The notes under the pieces are model-generated. The model had not been told where the DNA came from. It searched no databases and was given only the letters and a program-made list of their open reading frames with translations. A stretch of 64,000 bases of DNA from assembly GCA_011109175.1 (NCBI GenBank), contig RDEW01000070.1:11055-75054 (forward strand). Direction: 5' to 3'. Below, one piece after another: positions 34,265 through 46,099 of the stretch; positions within the stretch are counted from its first letter, which is position 1, and every line of letters starts with the position of its first letter. Both the position numbers and the translations under genes were made by a program. Origin of the DNA: Dicyema japonicum. Its lineage: Eukaryota; Dicyemida; Rhombozoa; Dicyemidae.

Positions 34265-34440
34265 GATAGTGGTCGAGACAACTGGAGGAATAAGTGGAAA
34301 ATCGCTTCGCTTCCTAAAGGAAACTTGGACGCTTAGCTACACTAAAAAGCCACGACGCACGTGAGACCCGGTGGCTACTCCAGTTGATCTCTGTTGCAAT
34401 CGTGAGAGGCAACGCAACGTCGATAATGTCCGGCGGGGTC
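34265..34440 (+). repeat. Structured dispersed repeat, copy 2
   Basis: Second copy of the 32088-32262 repeat. Here the outer stem is GAGACAACTGG with CCAGTTGATCTC, and a further small hairpin GTTGC..GCAAC follows. Substitutions between copies partly preserve pairing, which hints that RNA structure mattered. Confidence 0.65.
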
Positions 34441-34819
34441 CACTTTGGATGGATGGCAGTTTTAAATTGCTTTACTGGGATAAATTAACTGATTATTTTT
34501 TCTAAAATGAATAAATAAATCCAGTTCCCACGGACTCATTAAGATACGTTTTTTTGTAAGCATCATATCCCTCCATATTCGCGATTGCTTGCACCCCTCC
34601 TCAGGATATTAACTTTTGGTATGTACAAACATCACACGTGCGTTAGATTGTAATGAAAGTCAATTAAGGATCAATTCGAACAATCAAGCTATTTTGTAAA
34701 TATTGGCATGAAACCAAATGTATACTAAAAATAAATATTATTAGTCTTATTTTGCATTACAAAACAATGCAACGTGGTTGCCTACTATAAAATGGGCGAT
34801 TTAGTCAGCATGCTTAGTA

Positions 34820-35058
34820 GTAGGGAAGGAAATTACATGAAAGCCTCTCCGAGGAAGAGAATAGCCTTGTCAGGCCGGTTAAAATAGATATCGAAGCAAG
34901 GTTGGGAAACCAGCTTCTCAATACGTACTAAATGGACGACTAAAATGGAGATGGGATACGTGTGAAGTGTCCAGGCCGCAAAGGCGGACACGTTAAAATC
35001 CCTTTAATTGACTCCTTACTTACTTTGGAATAAATTTGATTTGATTTGATTTGATTTG
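34820..35058 (+). mobile_element. 239-bp retroposon with (TTTGA)n tail and 13-bp target duplication
   Basis: The perfect direct repeat AGCATGCTTAGTA flanks it at 34807-34819 and 35059-35071. The 3' end is GGAATAAA followed by about five TTTGA units. Near the 3' end, GTGTCC..GGACAC forms a hairpin (about 34957-34982). No tRNA boxes or coding frame. It is a non-autonomous retroposon whose tail differs from the (AAT)n LINE/SINE tails elsewhere here, so a different LINE may have mobilised it. Confidence 0.8.
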
Positions 35059-35071
35059 AGCATGCTTAGTA

Positions 35072-35472
35072 ATGCCCGCGCATATCGAAGTAAAAAAACA
35101 AGCTCTACGTAGGAACCTTAGCGGTTTGAACATTGTATTAATTTATTAAATATATTAAAGGAGACATTGGAGGAAGATCTGGTACGATTCTTCGATTTTT
35201 ACGGTCATCGACCAGTTATTCGCCTAATAATAAATACATATTATAACTTTCGCGGGTTATTTCGAAAATTATTTTAGATATGCTTTTGCCGAATTTCCGA
35301 CGGAAAATGATGCGGCCGAAGTGATAAAAAAACATGAAGTTAATAACAATTTATTATTATAGGATTGTAAAATTGATTTAAAGGGAGACAGATCATTATT
35401 AACTACGCAAAAAGATCTGGTTTTCTTGAATTTATTATATTTTTAGCTCCAAGAATATCACATAACAACTAA
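35072..35472 (+). CDS. Single-RRM RNA-binding protein
   Basis: RNP2 is KLYVGTLA (about 35100-35123) and RNP1 is RGYAFAEF, the latter restored by a 22-nt intron (GTTATTTCG..TTTTAG, about 35251-35272). Between them runs TLEEDLVRFF..VIRLIIN, and after RNP1 comes ENDAAEVIKKHE. A 24-nt intron (GTTAATAAC..TTATAG) follows. The beta-4 strand IIINYAKRS is in another phase, requiring an additional 17-nt intron or a 1-2 nt indel. A final 27-nt intron leads to the stop at 35470-35472. A run of seven A after the ATG at 35072 also puts the start out of phase, so the start is uncertain. Probably binds RNA in the nucleus; paralogy group not resolved. The (TTTGA)n retroposon's target repeat ends one base before the ATG. 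Confidence 0.65.
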
Positions 35473-35892
35473 CTAAACATGAAACTTTTACTGACAAGAA
35501 ATATTTTTAATAAAATTATATTTAAATTTTTATTTTTATAAAAATAAATTAAAATAATTTAATGATAAATTGAGGTGTAATACGTTGATTTAAAATCTAT
35601 ACAACTTTTATATATTACAGTAGTATTTGTTATCCTAGTGTCAATTTGTACGGAGTGATAATGTGATAGCCTTCCTTATTGCACAGAATATCTACTTAGT
35701 TTCATGGTGGACTAATCTCTTAGCTACATCGTTTCTAGAGCACAGACAAGATGACTTACTCTAGAGATGGCGAAAACCCAAAGTTTGACAAGGATGGAGG
35801 AAGAATCATGATTTGAATCCTGTTTAGCCTAAAATTTAAACAACATGAGGATCGCTTATCCTAGGTTGCAGTATAGGTTAATATGATTCTAT

Positions 35893-37664
35893 CGTGTCCA
35901 TTCAAAATGGCCTCTTTCAAAATGGCCTCCATTCAAAATGGCCTCCAATTAATTTTTTCAGGTTTTGGATAAGTTCATCAATAAACATTCACGAGATTTT
36001 AGCGAAACGACATCTTTAGGTAAAAAAGTCATCTTATTTAAATCTTATAAAAATTGATTTTAAGGGTCCTATGGGTAAGTGAACATTTTACCAAGGTCCT
36101 CGACATCTTTAGGTAAAAAAGTCATCTTTTTTTAAATCTTATAAAAATGGATTTTAAGAAGTCCTATGGGTAAGTGGAACATTTTACCAAGGTCCTTCAA
36201 CCCTATGATTTTAAGATACTAATTGACTTTGGAATGATTTAGAACCAAGAGTTATTGTCTCAGATTTTGAAAAAGGAGCAATATACTCTTTTCAAAAATC
36301 ATTTCCAAACGCACGGATAAATTGCTGCATGTTCCATCTAGGACAAAATATTAATAAAAAAAATATTGGAACTTAGGAATTTTCAACGACATAAATAATG
36401 AAGATATAAATAGGTTAAATGTGATTTAAAATTAACGATAGATTTGTAACACTGTTGAAATGCCTCTCCTTTATTCCTACACATACTGTAAAGAACACTT
36501 TTGATTGGATAGTGTCGAGATCCAGATTTTCCTGTGATTCTAACTCCATCTATATCAATATTTCTGATCCATTATATCGGAAATCAAGAAAATGGATTAA
36601 TTTCCAAGATTTCCAATTAATTATTGGAATAATCTGATAATCTATATGAGGATTACCTCGGACAAATAACTCCATTGAAGGCTGGCACAAACGTTTTTAG
36701 AAGTACATTTGGGACACTAAAGAAGACGCCAAGAAATTTTGTAAAGAAAGTGATAAAAGAAGAAGCATAATGATTAAATTCTTAAGATTACAAAATGGAG
36801 AAAAAATTCTTAGAAAAACTAAATATATCGCTTTATCTGAGAATATATTGAGATTTGTTCAAGAACAATATTAACTTAATATGGATCCGACAGAATATAT
36901 ATTCAATTTAGTAGAATATGTATTCTATTAACATTTATAATCATTTTCCTTTTTTTCTTTTGAAAATAAATCTTTCATTTTAAAGTTATATAAAAATATT
37001 TAAAAAGATGACTTTTTTAGCTAAAGATGTCGAGGACCTTGGTAAAATCAATTTTTTATAAGATTTAAAAAGATGACTTTTTTACCTAAAGATGTCGAGG
37101 ACCTTGGTAAATCAATTTTTATAAAATTTAAAAGATGACTTTTTTACCTAAAGATGTCGAGGACCTTCGGTAAAATTCAATTTTTTATAAGATTTAAAAA
37201 GATGACTTTTTTACCTAAAGATGTCGAGGACCTTGGTAAAATCAATTTTTATAAGATTTTAAAGATGACTTTTTTACCTAAAGATGTCGAGGACCTTGGT
37301 TAAAATCAATTTTTATAAGATTTAAAAAAGATGACTTTTTTACCTAAAGATGTCGAGGAGCTTGGTAAAATCAATTTTTATAAGATTTTAAAGATGACTT
37401 TTTTACCTAAAGATGTCGAGGACCTTGGTAAATCAATTTTTATAAGATTTAAAAAGATGACTTTTTTACCTAAAGATGTCGAGGACCTTGGTAAAATATC
37501 TCGTGATGTCTATTGATGAACTTATCCAAAACCTATGAAATTTAATTGGAGGACATTTTGAATAGAGACCATTTTGAATGGAGGATATTTTGAATAGAGA
37601 CCATTTGAATGGAGGACATTTTGAATAGAGGCCATTTTGAAAGAGGCCATTTTGAATGGGAACC
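35893..37664 (+). mobile_element. MULE (Mutator-like) DNA transposon
   Basis: 1772-bp element flanked by the 8-bp direct repeat GATTCTAT (35885-35892 and 37665-37672). The inverted ends share CCATTCAAAATGGCCTCTTTCAAAATGGCCTC and then GGTTTTGGATAAGTTCATCAAT, over more than 100 bases. Internally (about 36245-36900) pieces of a MULE transposase are legible: VIVSDFEKGAIYSFQKSFPN, then CCMFHLGQNI, the C-x2-H region beside the catalytic core. LLKCLSFIP follows, and TNNSIEGWHKRF near 36665. Several stops break the frames. Mutator-type transposases cut and paste with 8-11 bp duplications, consistent with what is seen. The N-terminal part of the transposase is missing, so the copy is internally deleted and dead. 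Confidence 0.9.
37005..37497 (+). repeat. Tandem array of about 61-bp units inside the MULE
   Basis: Eight units, each with GATGACTTTTTTACCTAAAG then GATGTCGAGGACCTTGGTAA and ATCAATTTTTATAAGATTT. Two inverted copies stand in the left arm (about 36008-36060 and 36099-36150). The array is therefore an amplified part of the inverted end. Apparent open frames here (for example 37331-37516) are repeat artefacts. Confidence 0.9.
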
Positions 37665-37672
37665 GATTCTAT

Positions 37673-40547
37673 GTATGTTGTTACTAATAATACTATCTTA
37701 GGTTTTCAAAATTACAGATAAATCGAAGATGTCGCATTTAGAAGATGTTTTTCACTACTTTTTGGCCCATCATGGTTCTATTCTTATGAAGCGAGAATTA
37801 ATTAGTGAAAATTAATATTGTTACTGCGAATGTGAATAATAATGATTTTTTATTTCATTCCAATAATGCCGCCAGTAGTGGTCAAATGGGATACCTCCAT
37901 CAATGATCTTTGTTTAAAATCGAAGGTTTGCTATGTGTTTTGCTTTAGCATTTTTGCCTCATGTGAACTACCTGCCTCAAGGAGGTTCCCAGTGCCAGGA
38001 AGGTATCAATAAGATCATTTACTTTCCCCTACTCAATAGAGCATGTCTTGAAACAGTTCCCACTACAGTGTTATAAATGGAGGTATGTGCTCAGAAAGCC
38101 TAGTCATTCTGTTATTGTGATCGTGGGAACTGGCTGGTGATGAGATCATTCAGTTTAATACAAAGTTCATTATGCACCCAATATATGACTAATCACCATC
38201 TAAGGCCACGTGGATGACAATTCTGGGAAAAACGATCCTAAATAAGTCAAAGACTTTCAATCCACTGCTATCAAAACTTAAAAAAAATTTAATTTCATTG
38301 ACGTGACCGATTCACTTTGAGGGAATCTCACGAGGTCATATACAGATAGTGCTTGGGATCCAATAATGAAGAACGTCGATCCCATAAAAAGAAGATAGAC
38401 TATAAAGTTCCTCTAATTTTGTTCCATGTGATATTTGAACTTTACATCAGACGCTACTTATGGAGACATGACATGACCGAAATCTTTAGAGCTATAGTTT
38501 CTCAAAAAGATCATTTTACCCCATATGTAGGAAATCCGCCTTTCAGAAATGTAACACGAATTTCATCTCTTTAATAAAAAATACAAACTCAGTCATAGAT
38601 TTCAGGCTAAAAACAATAGTAAAGTCCACATTACAAAAATAAAAAGAGTACTCATTCTTGAGAGAATTACTCCAAAAATTATCTCGGATCCTTTATTTCA
38701 GTAGTCATTTCAGTTCCAGTAAAAATTATGTAAACAAAACTCTACAGATCTCTCATTCTCAACATAATGGAGAGGAAGCGAGAAATTAACTTTGATTATT
38801 CTTTACTGATGTCAATGGCAGTGCAACAACAAAATCTGACTTGACAGGGATGGTCACTTCCCTACGAATCAACTAAGAGTACTTTCCGTAGAACAACAGA
38901 TAGTTAGACTCACTGCAACAACTGACGAAGGATTCCTCTGAACAGATGCTATCTAAATTCTCAAGGTCATGACGGGTGATTCCAGAAGAACTACAATAAG
39001 GGACCAAAGACATCATAGTCGTTTCTGAGTGGTTCTTTAACCAGTCATAGTCCCTTTTAGCTATTATCTCCTCAAGCAGTTTCAAAAAGACCCAGTATTC
39101 TATCCAATTCACATTTTTTGCTTGTTGTGATGTAAATGAAGTAAATACAACAAAGTAATTTTCAAATTTTATGAAATGATTGATTTTTATCTTTTACCAT
39201 TGTGAAGGAGTGAAAATGTTCTGTCTCCACATTTAACTAAGGGAAGTGGCCAATAATTGAGCCCCGTCATCTTCCTATTTTTGTATTCTGGCTTAATCTG
39301 TTATTTGAGTCTCCAGGCTGGGCATCACTCACTCTTCTACGAAAACTAAAGTAAGTGTGAAACTAAGACTTGACGGTCTGCTTGAAATCTATTTTTTGTA
39401 GAAAACCTACACTGGAAGATAATGATCCTGTTATTGGGCCATCACTCTAAAATAAAGGACTCAGGATATCTTCAAAAATTTCTAGAATTGAATAATCCAA
39501 TCTTCCAACTACTCAAATCCACCAACAAGAGGTACATCTGTAGGACTTTTACCATCCACGTATGAAAACTACAGAAAAATATTCTTTCTCCCAAAAACGA
39601 ACCTGAACTGAAAGAATTCATTACTTCATGTTTATCCGAGTCACACGGGCCCAAGGGGACATCAAAATATTGGATGCGGAATCCTGAGATCGGGATTTCA
39701 TAATCGTTTTTTACGACCCATCAAAGTTGACTCTCCCGTATATGTTTTTGGCATTATCCATTTTTGGGTGGAAAAAAAGTATGAGTTCTCTTCACTTTCG
39801 TTTGACCACCATGACTACGTAAAAAATGAATAATATCTAGAAACGACTTGACTTAGCGACTTGACAGTTATATATTAGGATGGGCACAACAAAGTATTTG
39901 TATATCATAAGTTTTATTTTTCCAAAAAGTCTTCTTCCCGAACTCCATATTTTAGATAGGCTTCTGAAAGCACCAGATGCAAGGATTTTCCGTCGAGCTA
40001 CTCCGACTGGTAAGTCAACATATTTCTTTTCAACATTCCGACTTTCACGCTTTTAATGCATCTATAATCCGTACTTCTTACAGTATCAGGTTGAATAGAA
40101 GTTTGTTTCCAAATTTGAGAGTGGTACAGTAGTTGGTGGTATCGCCACGTTTTTATCAGTTGTAGGTTCAATTCCTTAACTGCTCCCTTGACTTGGCCAA
40201 AGGATTTTTCAATTGCTCTGTGGATTTCAACTACCCAGTTCAGGAGACTGCAATTGCTTGGTCAGTATCCGTTTAGGATATATATTTTCCTACCCCCACA
40301 GGAGGGGTTCTCAAACTGGGATTTTTTTTAGATTTTTTTACAACAAAAATGTATGCACAAAAAATCAATCTGTTGAAATCAGATGCACTATCGGTGACCC
40401 AGAAATAGCAATAGTTTGGTAGGGACAAAACACAGTTCCCAATGTCTCTGTTGGACAACAGACATAAGTAGACTCGATTGACTTTGTAGTATTTCTGAAT
40501 AAGCAAATACACAAATAATAAATTCAAGCAAGAAATAAAAAATATAA
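37673..40547. other. 2.9 kb without a recognisable gene
   Basis: Short frames at 38353-38574 (plus), 38873-39112 (minus) and 39472-39654 (minus) show no known motifs and I could not join them with short introns. The base composition of 38.3-40.2 kb is less AT-rich than true spacer here, so old transposon sequence is likely. Confidence 0.35.
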
Positions 40548-42918
40548 TCAATCATTGGCTCTATTCAAGTACAATTTAAGAGCAAAGAACGCCAGAATCC
40601 TAAACAACACACACATCACGCAGAGAACTGCAAAGTTAGTGAAATAATCCATATCCAAAGCATCCATATTCAGCAACACATCATGGCCAGTCGGAAACAT
40701 GCACCTTTGAGGAATAGCACAACCCAGTTTTCCCCTTTCCATCCCATAAATAGTCTCAATCATCCCCAAGAACCCATATCTACCATAACTCTTCAAAACC
40801 CACCTTACTATCGATAAGTAGGAAATCCAGCGAAGATATACCGGAATTGAGTTCAACGGAATAAAATACCCGGAAAACAGCAACATCGGCGTCGTCATAA
40901 CTGGAGCTAGGAAGACGCCTGACTAAAACTACAACCAGACACCACCTCCATTGAACAGCCCGCCCCAATGAGGAGGCCCAGAGACTGAGAGACCAGCCCA
41001 GTGAGCACACATATCGTCAAGTATAGTATAAAGTTCATCCCCTTGTTGGGCTGCCCACTCATCCAGTAAATCAATGTCCCGTACATTACCGGTAAAATAA
41101 TCTACCATCACCACGGAAAAACCTGCAATGGAGTATCCGCTAATGTTTTGGCCATGAAGTAGCTAAAAAGTCGGTACCACGAGTTCAGTTGTTCTCTAAC
41201 CAATATCTCTCGTTCGACGGGGACTAAGGTTACATCTTGGTTTACATGAAAGCACGGTAGGCATGATTGAGAGGTACATGACAAACATAATCGAAAGAAA
41301 CTGGAGAGCCAAGTTCATCAGCACTGAGTCGTCTTTCGGTCCCACATTCAAGTATAGGAGACCAATGATCACTCCTAGGCCAAGATGGGAGATTAGTCGA
41401 AGTCTAGTCAGGGACTAGGTTTAGTACAAGGTTTACCGAGTCTCTAAGTGTGCACTTTGAAGTGCGGATGAGGAGGACGTAAAACTGATATAAGAACGAC
41501 GTCGAGAAGTGCCTCACATTTCTCTGATTGTTAGTAAGCAGTGTACTTGGTAGTAATGATTGGCATCGTTGGAACGCTGATTCTGATTCTTCCTGGCAAG
41601 TTCGCTTTTTGAGACTAAAATAAATAATTAAAAAAATTAATATTTGTTCAAAATATAATTTTGATATATTTCAATAAAATAATAATTTAAATTACCCAAT
41701 TCGTAAGATACGTCTTCGTTAGTTTTAATCAAAGCATTCGTGGGACCGCACTCGCCGGTAGCGATTTCAATCACTATAAATATGACAAAAACTCAAACTG
41801 TAGTCAGCCATGTTATAATTCTTAGGACAATCAAACCCAAGTGCAATAAGATGTTCATCTAGACATGAATTAGGGCCATTATAGAGACATCGACCATTCG
41901 CTAGCAAAATGATCTTAAATAGTTATTCAGCCAAACATTGTCGAACAACAGAAACGGCTTGGTGCTTGGTTGGTGGATGGTGCAGATTATAGTGTGGCCC
42001 AAGTCAGCCAGATATTTCAGCAATTTAACGCATTGGTACGTGGAAGAGCTGTCGAGGCCGCTTGGTATTATTCGAACGATAAACCTGGTTGGTTCGTCAA
42101 GGAAAAGCACGGCGGGATCGGATATGAGTTCTTGGGCGATAGCCAGGCGCTTTCGCTGTCCACCCGACAGGTTCCCGGCTGAGACTTGTAAGCATGGCTT
42201 CAGCCCCAGGGATTCAACAACGTCCATCACCTTTCTAGTCAAAAACGAAAGAAAACTCTTGCATATTTGTTGGCGTCAGAAATGTGTTCGGAAAGCTTTA
42301 GTTTTGCGGCGAACATCATCGACTCGAGGACTGTTAGATTCACGTGGAGTTTGTCTTGCTGCATAATGTATGATGAGAGGGACTTGAAATTCCTCAGGTT
42401 TCGAGGTCTTCCATTTATGAGGATTTCTCCACCTGCGACTTGTGACCTTTTATCAGTTAAATGCCTACTTGTAGCCAGAAAGTATGTTCATTAGGGAGGA
42501 TTTGCCTGCTCCTGAAGGACCCATGATAACTGTTATTTTCCCGTGTTCTATCATCCCGCTCATTGGGAATAATATTGTCTTGTTTGCTAAATGTAGTTAG
42601 AATTCGATTGATTTAGTGAAAATAAGCAAAATAATGCTTAAAGATTATGTTTCAGTAAAAATATCAAAGAAAATTAATTATTTTTCCCGCATAAAGTTTA
42701 TTTAAATTTATAAAAAATAAGTTTAGTGATAAATAATTTAAATAATACAAAAATGTTTAATTGATAAATCTGAAATCAAAATTATAAGTTTGATGAATGA
42801 TAATAACTTACAATCTCCTTTGCGAACCACATAACTGAGATTATGATAGGCAATATCCACAGTTTTGAGAGGCGTACTTTCATTCTGTCTGCAATATAAT
42901 CGGGCATGACTGTAGCAT
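40548..42918 (-). CDS. ABCG-family half-transporter (ABCG1/4-like)
   Basis: ATP-driven membrane half-transporter with nucleotide-binding domain first and six-helix domain second; ABCG1/4 relatives move sterols and lipids. Order: [14 protein letters not shown], Walker [11 protein letters not shown]-loop YIMQQDK, signature [16 protein letters not shown], Walker [11 protein letters not shown]-loop TIHQPS. The membrane domain follows, with [59 protein letters not shown] and [14 protein letters not shown], ending NRAND. The reading frame is intact across nine mini-introns: 42447-42468, 42235-42256, 42061-42084, 41914-41936, 41774-41798, 41415-41436, 41224-41245, 41102-41122 and 40923-40945 (21-25 nt). 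Two longer introns are at 42587-42811 (225 nt) and 41615-41695 (81 nt). The start at 42918 needs one further 22-nt intron and is tentative. Probably functional, about 600 residues. Confidence 0.92.
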
Positions 42919-44831
42919 TAGAGAGATTATTACTCTTCATTATAGACTTCGATCTGAAGGGAGGAATTCATCAGTAATCAATACTAAAATATTTTTATTA
43001 TCAATAAAAGTTATATTTATTGGAAATGAAAAAAGTGAGACATAATGGCGAAAAATGGTTTTAATATTATAATGAAGGAAGGTTAAACGATAAGTTAGTA
43101 ATATAAGGGTTTAAGGATAGCAAGAACTAACCGTAAAACAGACGCACGACAATCTACTTTTAAATTTTTTAAATTTTATTGTATTAATTTAATTATTAAA
43201 TTGATCAATTATATATATTTATAATTAACAATTGTTATTAAATATAAAAATCTAATTTTTGACTTTTTCCTAAAAAATTGGAATTGAGATGATTTTTGGG
43301 TGCCAAGAATTGGCCAATATGGAGGGTTCTAACTTTCGACTTTATTAGGATGCTTCGAAAGAGGGTCTTGACTAGAATATTTTCAAAGTACGCATAAGTA
43401 ACCTTGTGAACACTTAGAACCTGAATCAAACCAATAAATTCTAACTCAACAAAACTGACTGAAAATGATAACTAATTTATGAAGATTTAAAGAATGCATA
43501 ATTGAAAATTCCCAACGCTCGAGATATTATTCAGGACTACTTAATACTGCAACAGAAAAATTATTTGCAATAAAAAATCAATCAATAAATTAGTAAGCAC
43601 CTCTCACAATTAAAACCTAACCAAGATATTGCGAAGTAATGACTAAAAAACGTAACAAAATCTTGAAATTATAAGCAAATCACATTAACTGTTTTCTCAA
43701 AGCTGAAACTTTTCAAAGATCTTCACGGTTCTTCCCTCTTCATTCAACTTGACCTAATAATGTATTTTAAAATTTCAGCAAATGTCGATGACTCTTAAAA
43801 ACTCGTTTTAACTCTTTAATAAGACGTCCCAAAAGCTCTTGAGCAAATGGATCAATAGCATAGTTGTTAGATGCATTCCCGCGTTACCTATAAGCATGTG
43901 TATCTTAGAACTCTGCCTGTTCTGTGCTCTGCACTATCTGTTCTACCAGTTTTCTCCATGTAGTTTTCTCTATGTAACTTTCCACCTCGATTCATGCATA
44001 AGGTATCCTGTTCAGTGTTCGAAGCGAGTCCTTTGACGTTTAAAGTTGCAGTTGTAAAGGAGTAGAATTGACAGACGTAGAGTTCGATAGACATAGACAT
44101 TAGAGAGGTGTTACCCACTCAACCAACATAAAACATTATTAGAATCACTTTAACCAATACACACACGTGTGGTGTACATCGTTGATTAAAATTTAACACT
44201 ATTTGGAGAATTGAGGTTTTCAAATTTCTTCTATCTTGGGGATCTGGCCACGTGATTCATATCGTCAAATTAATCTCCAAAATCACATTTTAATGATAAT
44301 ATAAAAAATCAAAATTTCTACCTCTTCTTCAAGAACCCACGTGGTTGCTTGAATTAACTGGCGATGAAATTACCAGCGATGTAATTACCAGCGATGTATC
44401 TTACAGCTACGACCTAGAACCGGCTTACAATCTTGGGTAAGCCAAGCACAAACAGTCACAGCTAATTGATCCAAGGAAGGAAAATAAGGGAGAACGTATG
44501 CTTATGCCTACCAAATGCATCTTCCAATAGTCCATTGCAGGCTTCTACTTCAGAATAGAGGTGAAGAAGTAGGTTTGCCCTTTTCCATTTTTATCATAAG
44601 TCCAACCGTCGCGGACATTACGTCATCATTTAGTAGGAGAGTTTTCATAATGGATAATCTTCACCAGTGGATTTTGCTCATGGAAGGTAGGAAGATCCCT
44701 TCAACAACTGTGTCGTGCCAGAAGGACTCGCCGTCTCACGGGTGGGATCTGTTTTGACGAGAATTGACCTTCGCTGAAAACTCCATCTTTTGGATTTGAA
44801 CCCATGTCATGTCCGATATCATTTATTCACT
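42919..44831. other. No recognisable gene
   Basis: Positions 43150-43240 are almost pure AT. Positions 44353-44395 contain three imperfect ~16-base units with ACCAGCGATGTA. Short frames lack motifs. Confidence 0.35.
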
Positions 44832-44906
44832 CCGGGTCCCTTCGACTAAAAGAAACCTGTGGCTAACAAAAACGTTGCAGTTATGAGCGGACGCTCCTAG
44901 AGACCT
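44832..44906. repeat. Dispersed repeat, copy 2 (pair with 22462-22545)
   Basis: Shares GAAACCTGTGGCTAACAAAA and GAGCG.ACGCTC.. with 22462-22545 in the same orientation. Unidentified. Confidence 0.5.
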
Positions 44907-46099
44907 GACAGGTATATTTGGTTCTGTAGAAAATTAGGAGGTGGACACGGACAAGAGAAGAAATGACCGGTCTTTTGTCATCAAGAAAGCACGATAGGCA
45001 TAGTGGAGAAGACGATTGTCCAATGGTGTACAGATATGAATGTTTTTTAAGTGATAACCACAACTTAGGCGCGCCAAGTGGAAACGAACTTTCCGCAGTA
45101 GGGAAGCTTGTAAAATCCGAATTTGATCACCAGGAGTAGGAATAATTTTTTTGAGACCCAAAAGCAGTGAGTTGGATGTCCTAGCGTTTTACACTTGTCA
45201 AGGAATTTGATATCATCAGACTCAGAAAGCCTAAAGGAAATTTTGGAACTACTGACTTTTTTGGGGTTTGCCCGGCACTCGTTACACTGTGTCGAATCTT
45301 TATATCACGTTATTAATGTAAGTCTTAAGGAAAATCGTCTCACGTCGGTGGATCAATTTTTTAATTATTTATTCTGGACAGACGGCTCATTAGAGTATAA
45401 CCTAACAAGTTAGCAGTCAAAATGAAATGAAAAATTCCAAAGACCACGGTTTCAACTAACTAACCCATACCTTGAGTTGATTTAAAAGTTTTTTTCACTG
45501 ACTCTCTCTACTGAAGTAACGTAGTCATGCTTCGTCGTTGATCGAAAAATCACGGAGAAAGAGCAAGAATTACGTCTTTTATCATAGAGAACAAATTGTA
45601 GACATAAATCGTTGAAGAATTGAAAATTTTAACTTTGAACTTAATCGAAGATTACTTTACAAAAATTTTGGTTCTGGAACATCTGCTGATCTAACAGAGA
45701 ATTACAAATCTGGTTGAGTCAAACATAAAAATGGCAGATATCGAAAATGCATTAGCTTTTGTCGGAAACTAGTTTCATAAAACGATCAAGTACTCATCAA
45801 ATTAAAAGTTCCCAAGGTGTGATTGGCTCTTAATTTTTTTCTAAAAAGTTCGCTTGTCTACATGATTTAATATTCACTGACATGCTTAGAATTGTTAATG
45901 GAGAATATTTCCATGAAATTGGGTTTTTCACTGATATTCCCCCAAGTGTGATATTCCAGTCACCAAAGGACATTCAGCTTACATGTATGTGGGCTTGACC
46001 AAATGTATCAATACAATGCAGTTTATGTGAATGCAGTTAGTTTTTTCTCTAAGATTCATATGAGAACAGCATACGCTAAAGAACAGCGTCTTTAATAAA
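44907..46099. other. No recognisable gene
   Basis: Minus-strand frames at 44881-45161 overlap in two phases and contain no known motif. The rest is featureless AT-rich sequence. Confidence 0.3.

Noticed and set aside
37010-37500. Regular repeat array that could suggest a CRISPR
   Set aside because: Units are directly adjacent without unique spacers, sit inside a DNA transposon and match its inverted arms; the genome is eukaryotic.
37331-37516. 61-codon open frame with repeated MTFLPKDVE units
   Set aside because: It is only the translation of the 61-bp tandem repeat inside the MULE.
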